From positions 10,668,545 through 10,732,544 of the forward strand of contig NC_088790.1 in NCBI RefSeq assembly GCF_949628265.1: 64,000 nucleotides of DNA. The letters run 5' to 3'. Within the stretch, counting starts at the first letter, position 1; each line of letters starts with the position of its first letter. Below are positions 36,401 through 48,657 of the stretch, in pieces. Source of the stretch: Cloeon dipterum (lineage: Eukaryota; Arthropoda; Insecta; Ephemeroptera; Baetidae). The notes under the pieces were generated by a model, which did no database searches, was not told where the DNA came from, and saw nothing but the letters and a program-made list of their open reading frames with translations. Position numbers and translations under genes: made by a program.

Positions 36401-38349
36401 GCAGTGACAGAAATGCGTCTTTTAGTACTGAACGTCTTTTATTCAAGTCTCGTGGTTGAAGTATTAGTAATCAAGACCCGTAGTGCGGGTCTAATAAGAA
36501 ATAGTTTTTACGGAATTTTCTCGTACCAAATCCCATCCTAGCCGGAGAGAGAATATTATTGTGTTGCGACTGCTGTCGTGCTAGGCTTAAGGTGCAGTGG
36601 GGGAGAAGGTGCAGTAAGGGTGCACTGCTTGTCGCACACCTTAATACTGCCACCTGACGATACAGGTTTAATGCAAAACTAGTCATTAGGAAAGTAGTGG
36701 CGAGAAGGCGCCACACGGCTTTAACCGACCCTTATTGATGAGGAAATAAATTTTATTAGCAAATCCATTATTTTCATATATTTATAAAATTAGTAATAAT
36801 TTTTATAAGAAAAGTATACTAAATATTTATTTCCTGCAAATAAGGAATCTTTTATCGAATGAGTTAACCGACGAGGGGTATGACACGCACTGCTTGGTAA
36901 AACATAAAAAACTTTTCTCCCTGATACACACTCTATTTTTTTTTATGGTATATAGCATCGTTATATATATAGCACTGCGTGTCGTGCTTTCGAAAAGTTT
37001 CTCTTTTCCATAAAGGAGTTTTGTTTTAAGTTTATAAAAACTTGGAAAGCTGTTGCTTCGACAATAAAGGGAACAAAGTGCTCTAACCCGCATAGCCATG
37101 AGTGCGTGGGTTCCAACCAACAATAAGGCTTTTAGGAAAAAAGAATTATCCTCTTCGTCATATATATGCACCTATTTGCTGGCAGAGTGTTCCTTTGAAA
37201 AGTTTATCCCCTGCTGCTTCAGCATGAATTGCATTATTTGCCCCATTATCTGGTGAATCTACAAAAATTAATTTTACAGCAAATATAGCTGTGCATGCAT
37301 ATCATCTTCTTTGAAAAATTTGTAATAATTTTAGATGACTATTGTTAAAATGTTAGAATTTATATTCCTATGTTGATTCTCCCCACTACTTGGTACTGGA
37401 AATGTGGAAACTTCTAAGATGTATTGGTACGTTCTAGAATCTCCACGCTTGTTCTGCACTATACACCGAACTTTCCAGAACATTTGAGTGCGATTTTTCT
37501 CTTTCCAAAATAGACTTAAAATAATTATTAGAATTAAGTTAACAAATTAATTTTCCAATTAATTGATGTGTATTCGATATTAAAAATTATGGCAATAAAG
37601 ACAAACCTAAAAATATACCCCAATTGATTATTCACAGTAATGAATATAGTTCAAATAAACAACAAATTGTGAAGTGAAAATCGAGCACTTGATTTCAGGA
37701 CCTCCTATGTTGTTTTCAAAGAATTCCTTTGTCGAGTTTTATTATGTTTGACTATAGCTCATACATTCCTATGAATAAAAAGCGCGCCACAAGGAGCCGA
37801 AACATAATGGAGAGTAATAAAATCACTATATCTTTCAATCAACTACTCCGGTTATTTCATCAGCAGAAAGGACCAAAATTCAACTCATTGTCATGTTTTT
37901 CTTGAAAAATGAAAATTCGCATGGAAATATAGTCAGTGGAACAATTTTATTTGTTTGCACAAGCAGCATTTAAATGTATATCTGGTTTAATATTGCCCTT
38001 ATAAATATGATGTAGAAGGCTACATGGTAATTGGTGGAGAAACAAGAGTTGAAAATAATAAACTTCACATTACACATGCAGATAAAATAATTTAGTCCTT
38101 TCAAGTATGTACTTCAATTTGGCACAATCCGGGCTCCCTCTCGCAAGGAGAGCATTTTAAAGTTAAAAGAGCGCTCGCACTTAAGTCACTTCGCTCGCTC
38201 AGTGTCCATCACTCAAACTCTCACAAGGAATGTCAAAATACTTCCAATCCTTACAAAAAGTCCTATTGCATTATCATTTAATTATCACACAATCACATTA
38301 AAACAATTGCTACTAAAAAATAATTTGCTTCTGTGCATAGCAGCTGAAG
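33480..38349. other. Intergenic region, no supported gene
   Basis: AT-rich sequence between Psa and ENTR1. It contains a 40-bp palindrome (35124-35163), small hairpins (33941-33963 and 36474-36492) and GC-richer remnants at 35390-35600 and 36480-36720. Open frames are short and unrecognised. Confidence 0.5.
35124..35163. repeat. 40-bp perfect palindrome without spacer
   Basis: ATGTTCTTGCCTAGACGTTA followed by its exact reverse complement, centred between 35143 and 35144. It could extrude as a cruciform. No flanking repeat explains it. Confidence 0.95.
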
Positions 38350-41346
38350 TTAGAGGGCAGGCCCTGCTCTGTCCTCGTGGTCAAAGTCGTGGTGGGGGGA
38401 TTGTCTGGGGGGTGAGTGCATCTGGCCCGATGGACCCTGGTCCAGGGCTGACGCAAGGATGCGAAGGTCTTCCACTCCCTGCAGAAGGGTTCTGAAGGAA
38501 AAAATATGATCCGCTTTTATAAGTGACAAAAAATTGGTTATTCTAATGTACCTGTTTATTAATATAGCCCAGCAGAACTATTATAAATAATATAACTTTG
38601 AAACTAATACATCGAGGTTGGGATTTTTTCCATGGGTCGGACAAACAATAAGCATTGTTGGTCTGTTTCCTTTGCAATGCAGGAGTTAATATATATTTAA
38701 AATATAACAGGTACAAGAGGATAAGTTTTTTTATGAATCATTTCATTCCTTCATTCTTCTTTTGTCATGACATGTATCATGGGCAGGGGGTAATGAAACG
38801 AAACAATTAATGGATAGATTAGGAAATATTAGCCAATTTATCGCGGTTTTCACAAAGATCATTTCTGCTAGAATGGTCATTTTAAAAATATTTTGAATAA
38901 TTCATGGGGGCTTACTATTTTAGGAATAAAAATTGAGCTGACATATTCATTTTTCCACATGGTGAAACAACGCATGCAGTATTAACATTTTTAAGCTTTC
39001 ACCAGCCTGTTGGCATTGTTAAAGCGTTCCTAATAATGTTAAGGCAATGGGAGATATTTGAGCATGGATCTGTTTCTGACTGTCATGACTGAATGTCAAA
39101 GATGGCAAAAGGAGGTTAATTTAGTGACTTATAAATAATTCTAAAATAGCTCAATGGGTTAGGATTCACTTCTTTCCAGTGGCTTAAGGGACAAATGTCT
39201 GGCGTTTCTATCAAAGAACTCAGTACGGGGAGGCGAAAAGATTGATACATTGATCCCAAGCTCGTCTGCGATTACTCGGGGCCCCAGTTATTCGCTTAGA
39301 TGTGTTACTGTGACTCACACTCAGTAAGCTCATAGCCTACAGGAAGTGTTATGGAAAGTTCTTAAATAAAATTCAAGAAGGGGAAAAAATTAAATGGGGG
39401 TTCCGAAAAATTTGAACTATTAAATGGTCTATTTTTTCCATAAAAAAATATTAACAGCTCGAGATAGAGTATACTCAAGATTACAAAGCATTTGGCCAAT
39501 GAAGTTGGTTTTGGCAAAAAAAAAAGATAATGGCCAATTTAAAGACACAAAGTTTCTTAACTAAAATGTCACAACCCATGGGGTCTGTCCACAAAGCTTT
39601 TACAAAAACCGATGAATCCTTATAATGAATACTTTTATTTTACTAATTTTTTTGGCTGCTAGTTAGTTATCAAAAATCAAAAGTTTCAACTGACCTTAGA
39701 GATGATTCCGCATTTGTAGCAGCAGTGACCAAATTCTGGGCCAACCTTTGCGTTCTGTGATCAGGTTGACCACCCCCAAAACCCTGTCTAAGACTTGCGT
39801 TTTCTCTTCTTAAAGCAGCTAGTTCACTCTGAAAGAGAAAAACGTCGTTATTGGAAATTATCAAAGTTACAATATCATTTACATTAGTTCTACGGAGAAT
39901 TTCTTCTTTGTGCCTAATTACTTCTTGTTGTCTCTGGAGCTCAGACTCGAGCTGCTCAGCGCGTCTCGTTGATTCTGTTAGTTGCCGTCTGAGAATTCTC
40001 TCATTATCAGTCATTCCATTCTGTAAAATTGTGTTTTCATCGTTAAATGATATATAAAAATGCAAAAATTTTACCCTATCATTGTCTTCTACCATGGCAA
40101 CTGGGCCGTCAGTCTCTCTTCCACTCAAAATTGGTGCGTCGGACAAAAAATCTGGCAATGACTGGTTGACAGAATTGTCCTGGAGATTCATTTCGCCACC
40201 TCTCAAATCAAGCGGCGACTGCAAGAAAAAATAGATCAAAACCTCTCAACTGATGCTGACAATAATTTAAATTATTCAATGAAGCTGTCCAAAATACGTG
40301 AAAATGGACATTCAATGACTTTGTATACTAAATAAAAAATCCTGTTTTATGTTAAAAATATTCCAAGGGTCAGGTTGATTTAAAACATTGAAGACTGGCT
40401 TTGAACCCCTGTGTAAGGCAAAAATTGCAAGATTATTAACGAAACCCCTGAAAAATATCACTGTCAACGGTTCAGTCACAATTTTCACATTTTTAGATTC
40501 AGACAAAATGTAAACCAAAATCAGCATACTTGTTGTACTAGGCTATTTCCGAGTCCAAGATCACAGGGCACATTGTCACTTCGCGCCCGGGCAGGTCGGC
40601 TGGCGGCCGAGGGCGCCAGGTCGAGGGGTAGGCTACCATTCTGGGGGGCGTCGTCGCTGTTCCTGGCCGTCAGGTCGAACGGCAGCCGACCCCTGCTCTG
40701 GCCCAGGGCCATCGCGGCAAAGTCGGGCAGGTTGTCAATGTCAATGTTGTTCTGCAGGTAGCACTGTTCCATCACGAGGTGGTCCTGTACAAAATCCGGC
40801 AGGGCAGACGCCAGCTCGGAGGATGCCGCGGGAGGCCTGTTGAACGGTGGTGAATTCTGCTCGTAGTTGTTCCGAGGGTTGTCATACACTTTCGGCCGCG
40901 CGCCTGTTGACGAGCTCGGCGCCTGAAGAAAGTGTTTGAAGGAGAGGGAGCTGCTGTCCTCACGTCGAGGCATTTCTGCAAAAGTTTAAGAACGTAGAAT
41001 TCATTTATTTGGCCTGATTATGATAGAAAAAATTCGGTGACACCGTCACAGCTGTTCAGCAATGCTAAAATTTATTCTGATCAATAAAACATTTTAAAAA
41101 AAGTGCGGACATCTGAAGGATCTCTGGTCGGACACAACTCTGTGGGGGGGCGTCTTTACCCGGTGTTGAGTCGTCCCTGCTGCCGCGCCCCCGCCGTTTC
41201 TGAGCGTGACCTAGCCCAAGATCTGGCCTGCGGGCACCTGTCGAGCTTGAGGCACCATCGTCATAAGCACCGTCGTCTTCCTCCGAGTCTCTGCGGCGCC
41301 GTAAATTTGGATTTTCTTCGTCGTTACTTCCACTTTTGTCGGCCAT
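38350..41346 (-). CDS. ENTR1: Endosome-associated trafficking regulator 1 homologue (ENTR1/SDCCAG3)
   Basis: ENTR1 is an endosomal adaptor for receptor recycling and cytokinesis in vertebrates. Exons are 41346-41160, 40975-40530, 40218-40075, 40020-39883, 39828-39695 and 38491-38350, all in phase, giving 396 aa. Evidence: SFKHFL (residues 74-79) followed by an ARPKVY segment corresponds to the vertebrate NPFSFREFL...SRIY region. A coiled coil runs over about 260-330. The C-terminal block ENASLRQG...AQNLV...AESSLRTLLQGVEDLRILA matches the conserved ENTR1 end. The N-terminus is acidic and low-complexity, and SSSTGAR occurs in both exon 1 and exon 2. The middle contains three LPDF and four PxDL motifs. 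It shares a ~700-bp head-to-head interval with TMEM64. Confidence 0.85.
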
Positions 41347-42046
41347 CGCTGCTTCACTAAAACCTGCACAACTACTGCCAACTTACGAGAACTGTCATAA
41401 AACGAAACCCTCGTTAAAGGAAATTTAATTTATTAATTGCTTTTGTTTATTCACGTTTAGTTTTACATTTATTTTAAAAAGATTAATAAAAATGAAAATT
41501 AAACCTCGCTTGTTCTTTGAATAGAAATCAAGGTTTTTGTGGAAAGTTGAGCATAGAGAAAGAAAAGAGAGAGCGCAAGTGCAGCCATCTGTCGGGTGTT
41601 GCTCATTTTGCTTCCTTTGCTTTGCCCGCTGTCAAAAAACAGCTGATTAAAAAGCATTGGATACATCTATATTATTATTTTAGCCGCACGCACACCTCAC
41701 GGCTGCGGGGCTGTCTCGATTTTATCAATCAAGACACGCTGACACTTCCTGCCGGCAGCATGTTGTGCGAATTGCCTTTTGGATAATCCCTGTCGTGTGC
41801 TAATCAACAAAAGATAAGACAAACACCGGCAGGGTAAATCGAAAAACTCAAGGCAAAATGCTTCAAACTACGCCGTGAACCCAAGTTTAGTGGTGAGTTC
41901 ATGAATTGAGCGGCACTGAAATTTGTATGCATGTATGCACGCTCGACAGCTCGCAGCAGGGCTAATTTTAGAACGCACAGAGTGCCAGCCCCATTGTTTC
42001 TCCGGAAAAGAGGTGTGACAACGTCCTGTTTGTTATTTTTAGGGAC
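41347..42046. promoter_or_regulatory. Divergent interval between ENTR1 and TMEM64
   Basis: About 700 bp between the two start codons on opposite strands. It must hold both 5' UTRs and probably a shared bidirectional promoter. No TATA box is obvious on either side. Confidence 0.5.
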
Positions 42047-44385
42047 ATGGACGCGGAGAAAGGTCTCGAGGAGGACATCAAAGTGCAGATCTTGAGCGTG
42101 GGCTCCATCTGCAACTGCCTCATATCGGCCCTGGCCCTTGTCTCACTGGTGTTCGTCGTTTTTCAGGTGCGTGTTCGACTCATCTTCGGTATTGATCTCT
42201 TTGTTAAAACTGTCGAATTTCGCTTTTGCAGTGCAAGGAATACCTGCGTCTCGTCCTGCTGTGGATCGAGCAGCAGGACTCAGTCGTTGTGTACCTGATT
42301 TTCGTGGTGCTCTTTACTGTGGTCTCGTTCCCCTTCACCTGGGGTTACATCTTCCTCAACCTAGCTTGCGGCTACCTCTTCGGCACCCTCAAGGGCCTGC
42401 TGGTGGTAGCCGTGGCGGCGGTAATCGGCATCACCATCGCCCACTACGTCATCCAGACATTCTTCGCCGACCTTGCCATGCAACGAATGTTCAACGGCGA
42501 CACGGCCAAGGCCCTGCTCGCCGTCATAGCTGGACCAAACGCGTTCAAAGTCATCCTCTTTGCCAGACTTACGCCCATCCCCTTTGGACTGCAGAACACA
42601 ATTTTTGCTGTAAGCTGAAAACAAATACAATATATAATTAACTACAAAAACTTAACGTATTAAGTTTTAGTTGAAGTTAATTGTTGTTGTTATCTTGTGG
42701 ACACCTAATTAACATTATTTTACCTTACAGTCACATTCAAACCGTTTATTTAAAATATTTGAAATTTTCTGCAAAGCAATTTTCGCTCAAAGTCAATATC
42801 AGACTTAAAAGACGGCTCTTAAGTTATATTTTTTACGTTTATTATCTTAAATGAGCAGAGGTCAGCTTAGTTTTTTAACTTCACTTAATAATTCCAGTCT
42901 CTAAATAACACCTGGCGTACAACACAAAATTTATTACAGTTAAAGGTTTTGCACAGTTTTGATGCTTCTCTAACAATTAGAATTCTTAGGATTTTTAGTT
43001 TTTTGGCGAAATTATTAAAATTTTGTAGCACCAAATGATTTAAGAGATACCAATAATCTAGAGAAAATTTTTGATTGAACGGAGTTAGGGAGTTTTGGCG
43101 CTCCCGGGTTCTCCAAAGGTTAATAAAAATCTTCATGGGATTCAACATGGGAAATGTTTCAGAATCTAATTTTGAAGCCCGTTTTCACTCAATCGTGATG
43201 ATTTTTAGTAGGCAGACTACTTGACAAGACAAAATCTATTGATGGATTTTAAATTTCTGGTAAATTCCCTAGATTTAAGACCGTTGCTGGGACATGACTA
43301 ATTATTAACGCTTTGAGATGTTGTTTTATATATTTATAAGGTAAATATCACGTAAAATGTAGCTCCATTTTTTACATTAAGAAAGAAATTTTAAATAAAT
43401 TAACTAAACTTAATTTTATAATTTTTTGTTTACAATTTTTCGGAAGTAATGAAGGATGCAGAGAAGTTTGAGTTCACATTTAACTATATTTTTTGATACC
43501 ATTTTCGGGCCATTTTCTTAACATCTCTAAAATCGTTTAATCAAGAGATTTACGCCACTGAAGTGATTCACATCAGGAAAAAGGCAATGAATTCAATGGT
43601 TTCGCCAGAAACTAAAGCATCGAATCCTGAGTTTCCTTGTTAAATTCATTTTCATTGCATGCGACACTCAAGAATGTAATATTTTTTGGTTAATTTTAAT
43701 GCTCTTTATTTAATCAGTCGTTGACTTTAACAGAAATGGAAGTTCAAGTATTTCGCTTCAAAATAAAAAAAAATGAGTTAACCGACTGAATTTGAGTTTC
43801 TTAAATTTCTTTTTTATGCTAAAGACCATTGAAAATTTCAATCCCTGTAAAGAAATCGTACTGAAATTTTATTAGTTACGATTGTACCCCCCAAAAAATA
43901 ACTATAACATCCTACTTATTGCCATTTTTGGTGACTGGGGCTTATGAATCCAATTTATTTCTTTTGCTATCCATGTTTATGCATTGTTATCTTACGGTTG
44001 ATATTTTTATCTTCAGGGGAGTTATGTCAGCTACAAAATGTACCTTTTGGCCTCTGCTACCGGTCTCTTCCCGACACAAGTGATCAACGTATACTTAGGC
44101 TCAACGCTGCGCTCTATGGAAGACGTACTCTCTGATGAGGCAACAGCTTCAACTGGTTACCTTGTTTTCGCTGTACAGGTACATAAAAATAAGTTGGCAT
44201 AATTACATTTAAAACTTCATTATTTGCATTTTCTTTGGGTAATATTTTCAACAACTTCGTGCATTTTGTGATTTCAGATTCTTGTTGGCTGCCTTTTGAT
44301 GGCATTTGTGGTGCACAAAGCCAAGGCAGAGCTGAAAACCGCGTTAGATGGTACTGAGAAATGTCTGAGCCAACCTTACAGATGA
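42047..44385 (+). CDS. TMEM64: TMEM64-like VTT-domain membrane protein
   Basis: Exons 42047-42166, 42232-42609, 44017-44178 and 44278-44385 give 255 aa. It is a multi-pass membrane protein of the SNARE-associated/VTT (DedA-like) family, ER-located in vertebrates. It opens with an acidic head and a hydrophobic helix, then several hydrophobic segments. The hallmark FARLTPIPFGLQNTIFA ends exon 2. Exon 3 begins GSYVSYKMYLLASATGLFPT and continues with a VYLGSTLRSMEDV segment, as in TMEM64 rather than TMEM41. The tail carries VHKAKAEL. The second intron (42610-44016) contains a dispersed repeat at 43585-43645. A candidate poly(A) signal is at 44837. Confidence 0.9.
42610..44016 (+). other. TMEM64 intron with a dispersed repeat copy
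   Basis: AT-rich intron. About 43585-43645 resembles 8290-8365 (ATTCAATGGTTTCGCC...ATCGAATCCT). No other feature was seen. Confidence 0.55.
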
Positions 44386-45699
44386 CTCATAGAGAACAGA
44401 TAACATTTTATGGAAGACTATACTTTTTACATGATTTCTATTAGTTTCAGCCAATAATAACACAACAAAATTATCTAAGTCGTTATACTCAAATCTGTTT
44501 TCACGCCGAAGAGTCATAAATCATTTTGTTTTTCACACTAAGCAACTTTGAAATTGAAGACCGATGTTTTCAATCAAACATGTAATTTTCTCTGTGATAG
44601 TATGTTAGTGCATTTTGAAGTTCACTTTCTTCGTCCGCCCAGCTATCTTGATAAGATGTTTTTATCGCATCCAGCAGTTATTTATTTGTTTATTGTTATG
44701 ATATACGTTAAGCGATGCACAATTTGAGACTTGGACGCTCCAAGAATCAACTAAATACAAAAATTGCACAACTTTACCAAAGGCTTTCAGTACTTTTTGT
44801 TAATGTTTCGTCTATTGTGACCTTTATAGACTGCTTAATAAAATAAAATATATACTTTACAAAACAAGATTCCGGACCTTTTGATTTATACAGACATACA
44901 GATAATTTGAGGAATTCCCTTGTCTTTGTTTCAAAAAATAAAAATAAAAACAGATTTAACAATTGAAACGTGAGAAATGACGACGCTTTTACCAGGCTCT
45001 CCCACACATTGATATTATTAATGATAAAAAACAGAACAACTTTCAACTTCGAATTTTTCTACCAAGCCTCAACCAGACTTATAAAAGAGTGTTTCCACGA
45101 GAGATAATTTTTTAAAATAATGATTTAAATGATGTTTTGAAGCAGTTTGACGGGCCTCTTTTAATTTAAATGAAAAAACCTTTGTTAAATTTACGTTAGA
45201 ACAACAAAGAATAATGCCTATAGTTTGACTGCCAACATTTTTTCGCTCTTGTGAACGGCGAGAGGCCTGATTCTCCAGATTATAACCTGTTCCCCGATTT
45301 TTTGATCCAAGACACGGCATAATTTTTCCGGCAAACCATCCTAACAACATACCAAAAAATCAAGACGGTGCTCAAACAATATTGTTAAAATTGCAGATCT
45401 CATCAAATATCTTGTAAGGAAACACCCCTACGTTTGTTCAGTATATTGGCAAATCACTAAAATTCAATTAATTATTACTAGTTAACAGCTTTCCATTAAA
45501 TAAGACCTTCAATTATCATGATTTTGCTGTATGTATGTTATGGAAAATTTTCATATTTACTGTTTTGAGTAGCGAAATCTTATCAAAAACTGCATGAATT
45601 CGGTACTGGAGTGGGATTTAAACCGCAGAAAGGAGGGAAGCTACATAGTTTTGGTTTCAGCAAGCCGCATTAACAGTTTATTCCTGTCGACCACTGAGC
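44386..45699. other. TMEM64 3' region and intergenic
   Basis: Holds the 3' UTR of TMEM64 with AATAAA at 44837, then AT-rich sequence up to the first DJ-1 copy. No other gene was recognised. Confidence 0.5.
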
Positions 45700-46498
45700 A
45701 TGATCGTGGACGGTTTGAGGGTGCTGGTGCTGATCGCCCAAGGGATAAGCACCACTGAGCTTATCCCTGTGGCTGACATGTTGCGTCGTGTCAGGGTAAT
45801 TTTTAAACGGATATCATCTCAAAGGTCAAAAATTAACTCAATATATGTGCAGATGGAGGTGGTCATTGCTGGCATCGACGGGCCTCAAGCACTGAAGGCG
45901 GACTCAAACATGAATATCGTTCCGGACAATAGCCTGGACGACGCCCTGAAGAGAGGTCCGTTCAACGTCATTGTCATACCAGGAATGGAGCAAAGCGCTT
46001 ATTTGGTCAGCCAGGTGGAGATATTTGAAATAATACGGAATGGTAGAGATAATGTAATTAATTATTAATTAGAACCAGAAAGCGAAGAAATTGGTGCAAG
46101 AGCATGTGGCCCAGAAAAAACTCGTGGGTGCACTGGGCGCTGGTTGTTTGACCTTGATGGAGTTTGGAGTTGGCAAAGGGAAAAGGTTCGCCGCTTCGCC
46201 AGGCTTTATTGAAGTGATGATGAGCGAGGACAAGAAAAAAGAGTGGAAATTCGTTAAGAACGAAACGGTCGTTATTGACGGTATGTATAATTCTTTTTCA
46301 ACTACGACTCTATTCATTTTCTTCTCATTTTTTATTTCAGGTAACTTTATCACCTCTCATGGTATGTGGACTGCCATGGACTTTGCCTTTGACCTGATTG
46401 AAAAGCTGCGAGGCAAAAAGGAAGCAGACACACTTGCAGACTTTGTTCTCCACATTCGTCACCGTAAAAATGCAACTTTAATCCCAGTAAAAATGTAG
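45700..46498 (+). CDS. DJ-1/PARK7-like protein, copy 1, without the catalytic Cys
   Basis: Exons 45700-45795, 45853-46014, 46073-46280 and 46341-46498 give 207 aa. The DJ-1/PfpI fold is recognisable (VLVLIAQG, then E20; PDNSLDDALKRGPFNVIVIPG). At the nucleophile elbow, where DJ-1 proteins have A-x-C-A-G, this copy reads GALGAGC: Gly108 occupies the catalytic Cys position and a Cys appears three residues later. The residue matching human His126 is also replaced (Ser). It is probably a redox-inactive or differently acting paralogue, yet the frame is intact. Exons 2 and 3 are 162 and 208 nt, the same as in copy 2, so the pair arose by tandem duplication. The exon 3 acceptor could be 46073 or 46079. 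AATAAA is at 46539. Confidence 0.88.
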
Positions 46499-46538
46499 AA
46501 AATCATTTTTGATGATATTTACATGTTTGAGTATTTTA

Positions 46539-46544
46539 AATAAA
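46539..46544 (+). terminator. AATAAA poly(A) signal, DJ-1 copy 1
   Basis: AATAAA 41 bp after the stop codon of the upstream DJ-1 copy. Confidence 0.6.
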
Positions 46545-46923
46545 CCTTTGGTTATGATCTGATTTAGTAAACCATTCTAGTTTTATTTTGATAAGAGCAG
46601 TGACCAGAAAAATTTTATTAAATACTGATAAAAAGAAATTGATTAATATTCTAAATGTATTGACTTTTGCGCACTGCACAGTTGCAAAATATTTTGTTCC
46701 GTTGGTGGAAATTTCCATGGCTGGGGAAATTTTAAAAGACGCGTAATGTAAACAGAATACCACAAAATAACATGCAAGATAGGATGCGCTTGAAACAAAA
46801 ATCCCGTCGCTTCCTGTAAGTACAAAACAGGAAAACTATTTTCCGCTCAGGAGAATTAAAACTCTTCTTTCTCGTGAAATTTTAGCCTGTGTGATTTTTC
46901 AACTAGAAAAAGCTAGAGCAAAA

Positions 46924-48084
46924 ATGACCGCCATAAAGACATTGCTTTTGCTCGTTCATGGCGGCGAAGATATGGAGATTTTCCAAACCGTAGACACCTT
47001 GAGAAAGGCTCGACGAGTAAGAAATAATTTATTATTAATTCGATAAATTTTTATCCAATGCCAATATTTTCAGTTTGAGGTGACCGTGGCTGGCGTGATC
47101 GGTCCTGAGACAGTCAAAACCTCAGCTGACATCAACTGCACGCCCGACGAAAGCCTGGACGACGCCCTGAAAAAGGGTCCGTACGACCTGGTCGTCCTGC
47201 CAGGTGGATTGTACGGAGCTCCAGTCCTTGCAGCGGTGGGCTCACGTTTTCTCTCCATTCTCTGAGATCATAAAATTTAAATTCTTAATTGAATGTTCAG
47301 TCAGAGAAAGTCGGCGCCCTGGTCCGCGAGCAGGAGGCGGCGGGTCGCGTGATCGCATCTATCTGCGGCGGGGGCTGGGCCTTGATGAAGCACGGTGCCG
47401 TTAGGGGTAAGAGGATCACTTCGTTCCCCTACTTCAGGAACCTGATGCGCCAGATGGACGTTAACAACGAGTGGAAAATCATCGACGACGAGCGCGTCGT
47501 CAAAGATGGTGAGCCCCTTGCCCAGAACTGGCTATGCAACAGGCACGGCGTCGGTGCACTGCCGGTTGCATAAAAGCTTTATTTTCATTTTTTGGGGTTT
47601 ATAAATTAAAAAAGGCATAACGATTTCTTTTAATTATTTTAATATTTAGAAGGCAAGGACAGTAAAAATTAGAAATTCTGAGGAACGAACAAAGCCAATT
47701 TGCACTGAAATATTCAGGATGTTTCTAGGATTTATCCGCTATCTATTTTGATTTTTTCTGCTATAATATTTGTAACAAAAATCAGCGCAACGGTAATGTT
47801 TACCTGATCTTGACATCAAGGTGAATTGCAATTCAATTTCACTCGCTTTATGCACTACTTTCACCTGTTGGAATTTAATAATAAAATGCCTCCAATACCA
47901 ACGCTGACATTGTTTAACTATTGGCTGTCTAACTCTTTCAGGAAACTTTATTTCGAGCCAAGGGCCAGGAACATCAGCGGAATTCGCGTTCGCCATCGTG
48001 GAGCACTTTTTAGGTCGCGAACAGGCCGAAATTCTGGCTGCCTTCTACCTGTACAACAGGGATGCCGTAATGCCGCAGAAGTAG
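46924..48084 (+). CDS. DJ-1: DJ-1/PARK7 homologue, copy 2, catalytic Cys present
   Basis: Exons 46924-47016, 47074-47235, 47301-47508 and 47942-48084 give 201 aa, close to the usual 189. DJ-1 is a redox-sensing, stress-protective protein of cytosol and mitochondria. Glu18 sits in GGEDMEIF, and the nucleophile is Cys107 in ASICGGGWAL. PDESLDDALKKGPYDLVVLPGG is the conserved core, shown here in part only as PYDLVVLPGG. The end reads SSQGPGTSAEFAFAIVE, as in DJ-1. Human His126 is replaced by Phe (ITSFPYF). AATAAA is at 48106. It lies 425 bp after copy 1, same strand. Confidence 0.92.
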
Positions 48085-48105
48085 CCATTATCCACGTTGT
48101 AATTG

Positions 48106-48111
48106 AATAAA
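48106..48111 (+). terminator. AATAAA poly(A) signal, DJ-1 copy 2
   Basis: AATAAA 21 bp after the stop codon. Confidence 0.6.
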
Positions 48112-48387
48112 TATTTTGACTTTAATACAAAATTGCTTATACTTGCGATTTTTATTATTTAGACCTCGATGAAATCGAATTTTTCAACGCGGCTCTTTTT
48201 GAATATTTGCTTTGAGAAAGTGGAGTCAGCACTTAATTCCAATCAGCTCTCTGTGCTGAGCTTTCGGCATAAAGTGTAACGAAGAGCCGCAGTGATAATC
48301 GAAACCTGTGAGTCTCGCTGCTCCAAGGTAAAATCTACAACATGCAGCTCATTATGACCTTTTTGCAGCAATATTGTTTTCAGTGAA

Positions 48388-48657
48388 ATGGCAGTTTGGG
48401 AGTCTTTGATCGTGTTCCTGCTTGTCACTTCATCCATGGCCTCCACGACCGATCTCCCCGCAGTCACAATTGGTCCAATTGGTTTCGAGTTTGCTCGGCT
48501 GAATCGGATTAGAAAAATTTATTTATCTGGCGACGCCGAGATGGACAGGACATCCAATAAAAACCTATTTTTCTCAAAGCTGATCGGTTTGATCGGAGAC
48601 CATTCAAACTATGCTGAAACGAAAAGGAAAGCATTTGCAAATTTTAAAAGAATCTAA
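48388..48657 (+). CDS. Small putative secreted peptide (89 aa)
   Basis: A single open frame from ATG 48388. Residues 1-19 (MAVWESLIVFLLVTSSMAS) form a clear signal peptide. The remainder is soluble, with no cysteines, and contains basic sites RIRK, KRK and a C-terminal FKRI, which could be processing sites. No family was recognised. A ttttcag acceptor ends 5 bp before the ATG, so a leader exon may exist upstream. AATAAA at 48687, 30 bp after the stop, supports a real transcript. Candidates are a neuropeptide-type precursor or an effector-like secreted peptide. Confidence 0.5.
   Translation: MAVWESLIVFLLVTSSMASTTDLPAVTIGPIGFEFARLNRIRKIYLSGDAEMDRTSNKNLFFSKLIGLIGDHSNYAETKRKAFANFKRI

Noticed and set aside
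36474-36492. Short perfect hairpin AGACCCG...CGGGTCT
   Set aside because: A 7-bp stem is too small to support any specific RNA or element in this context.
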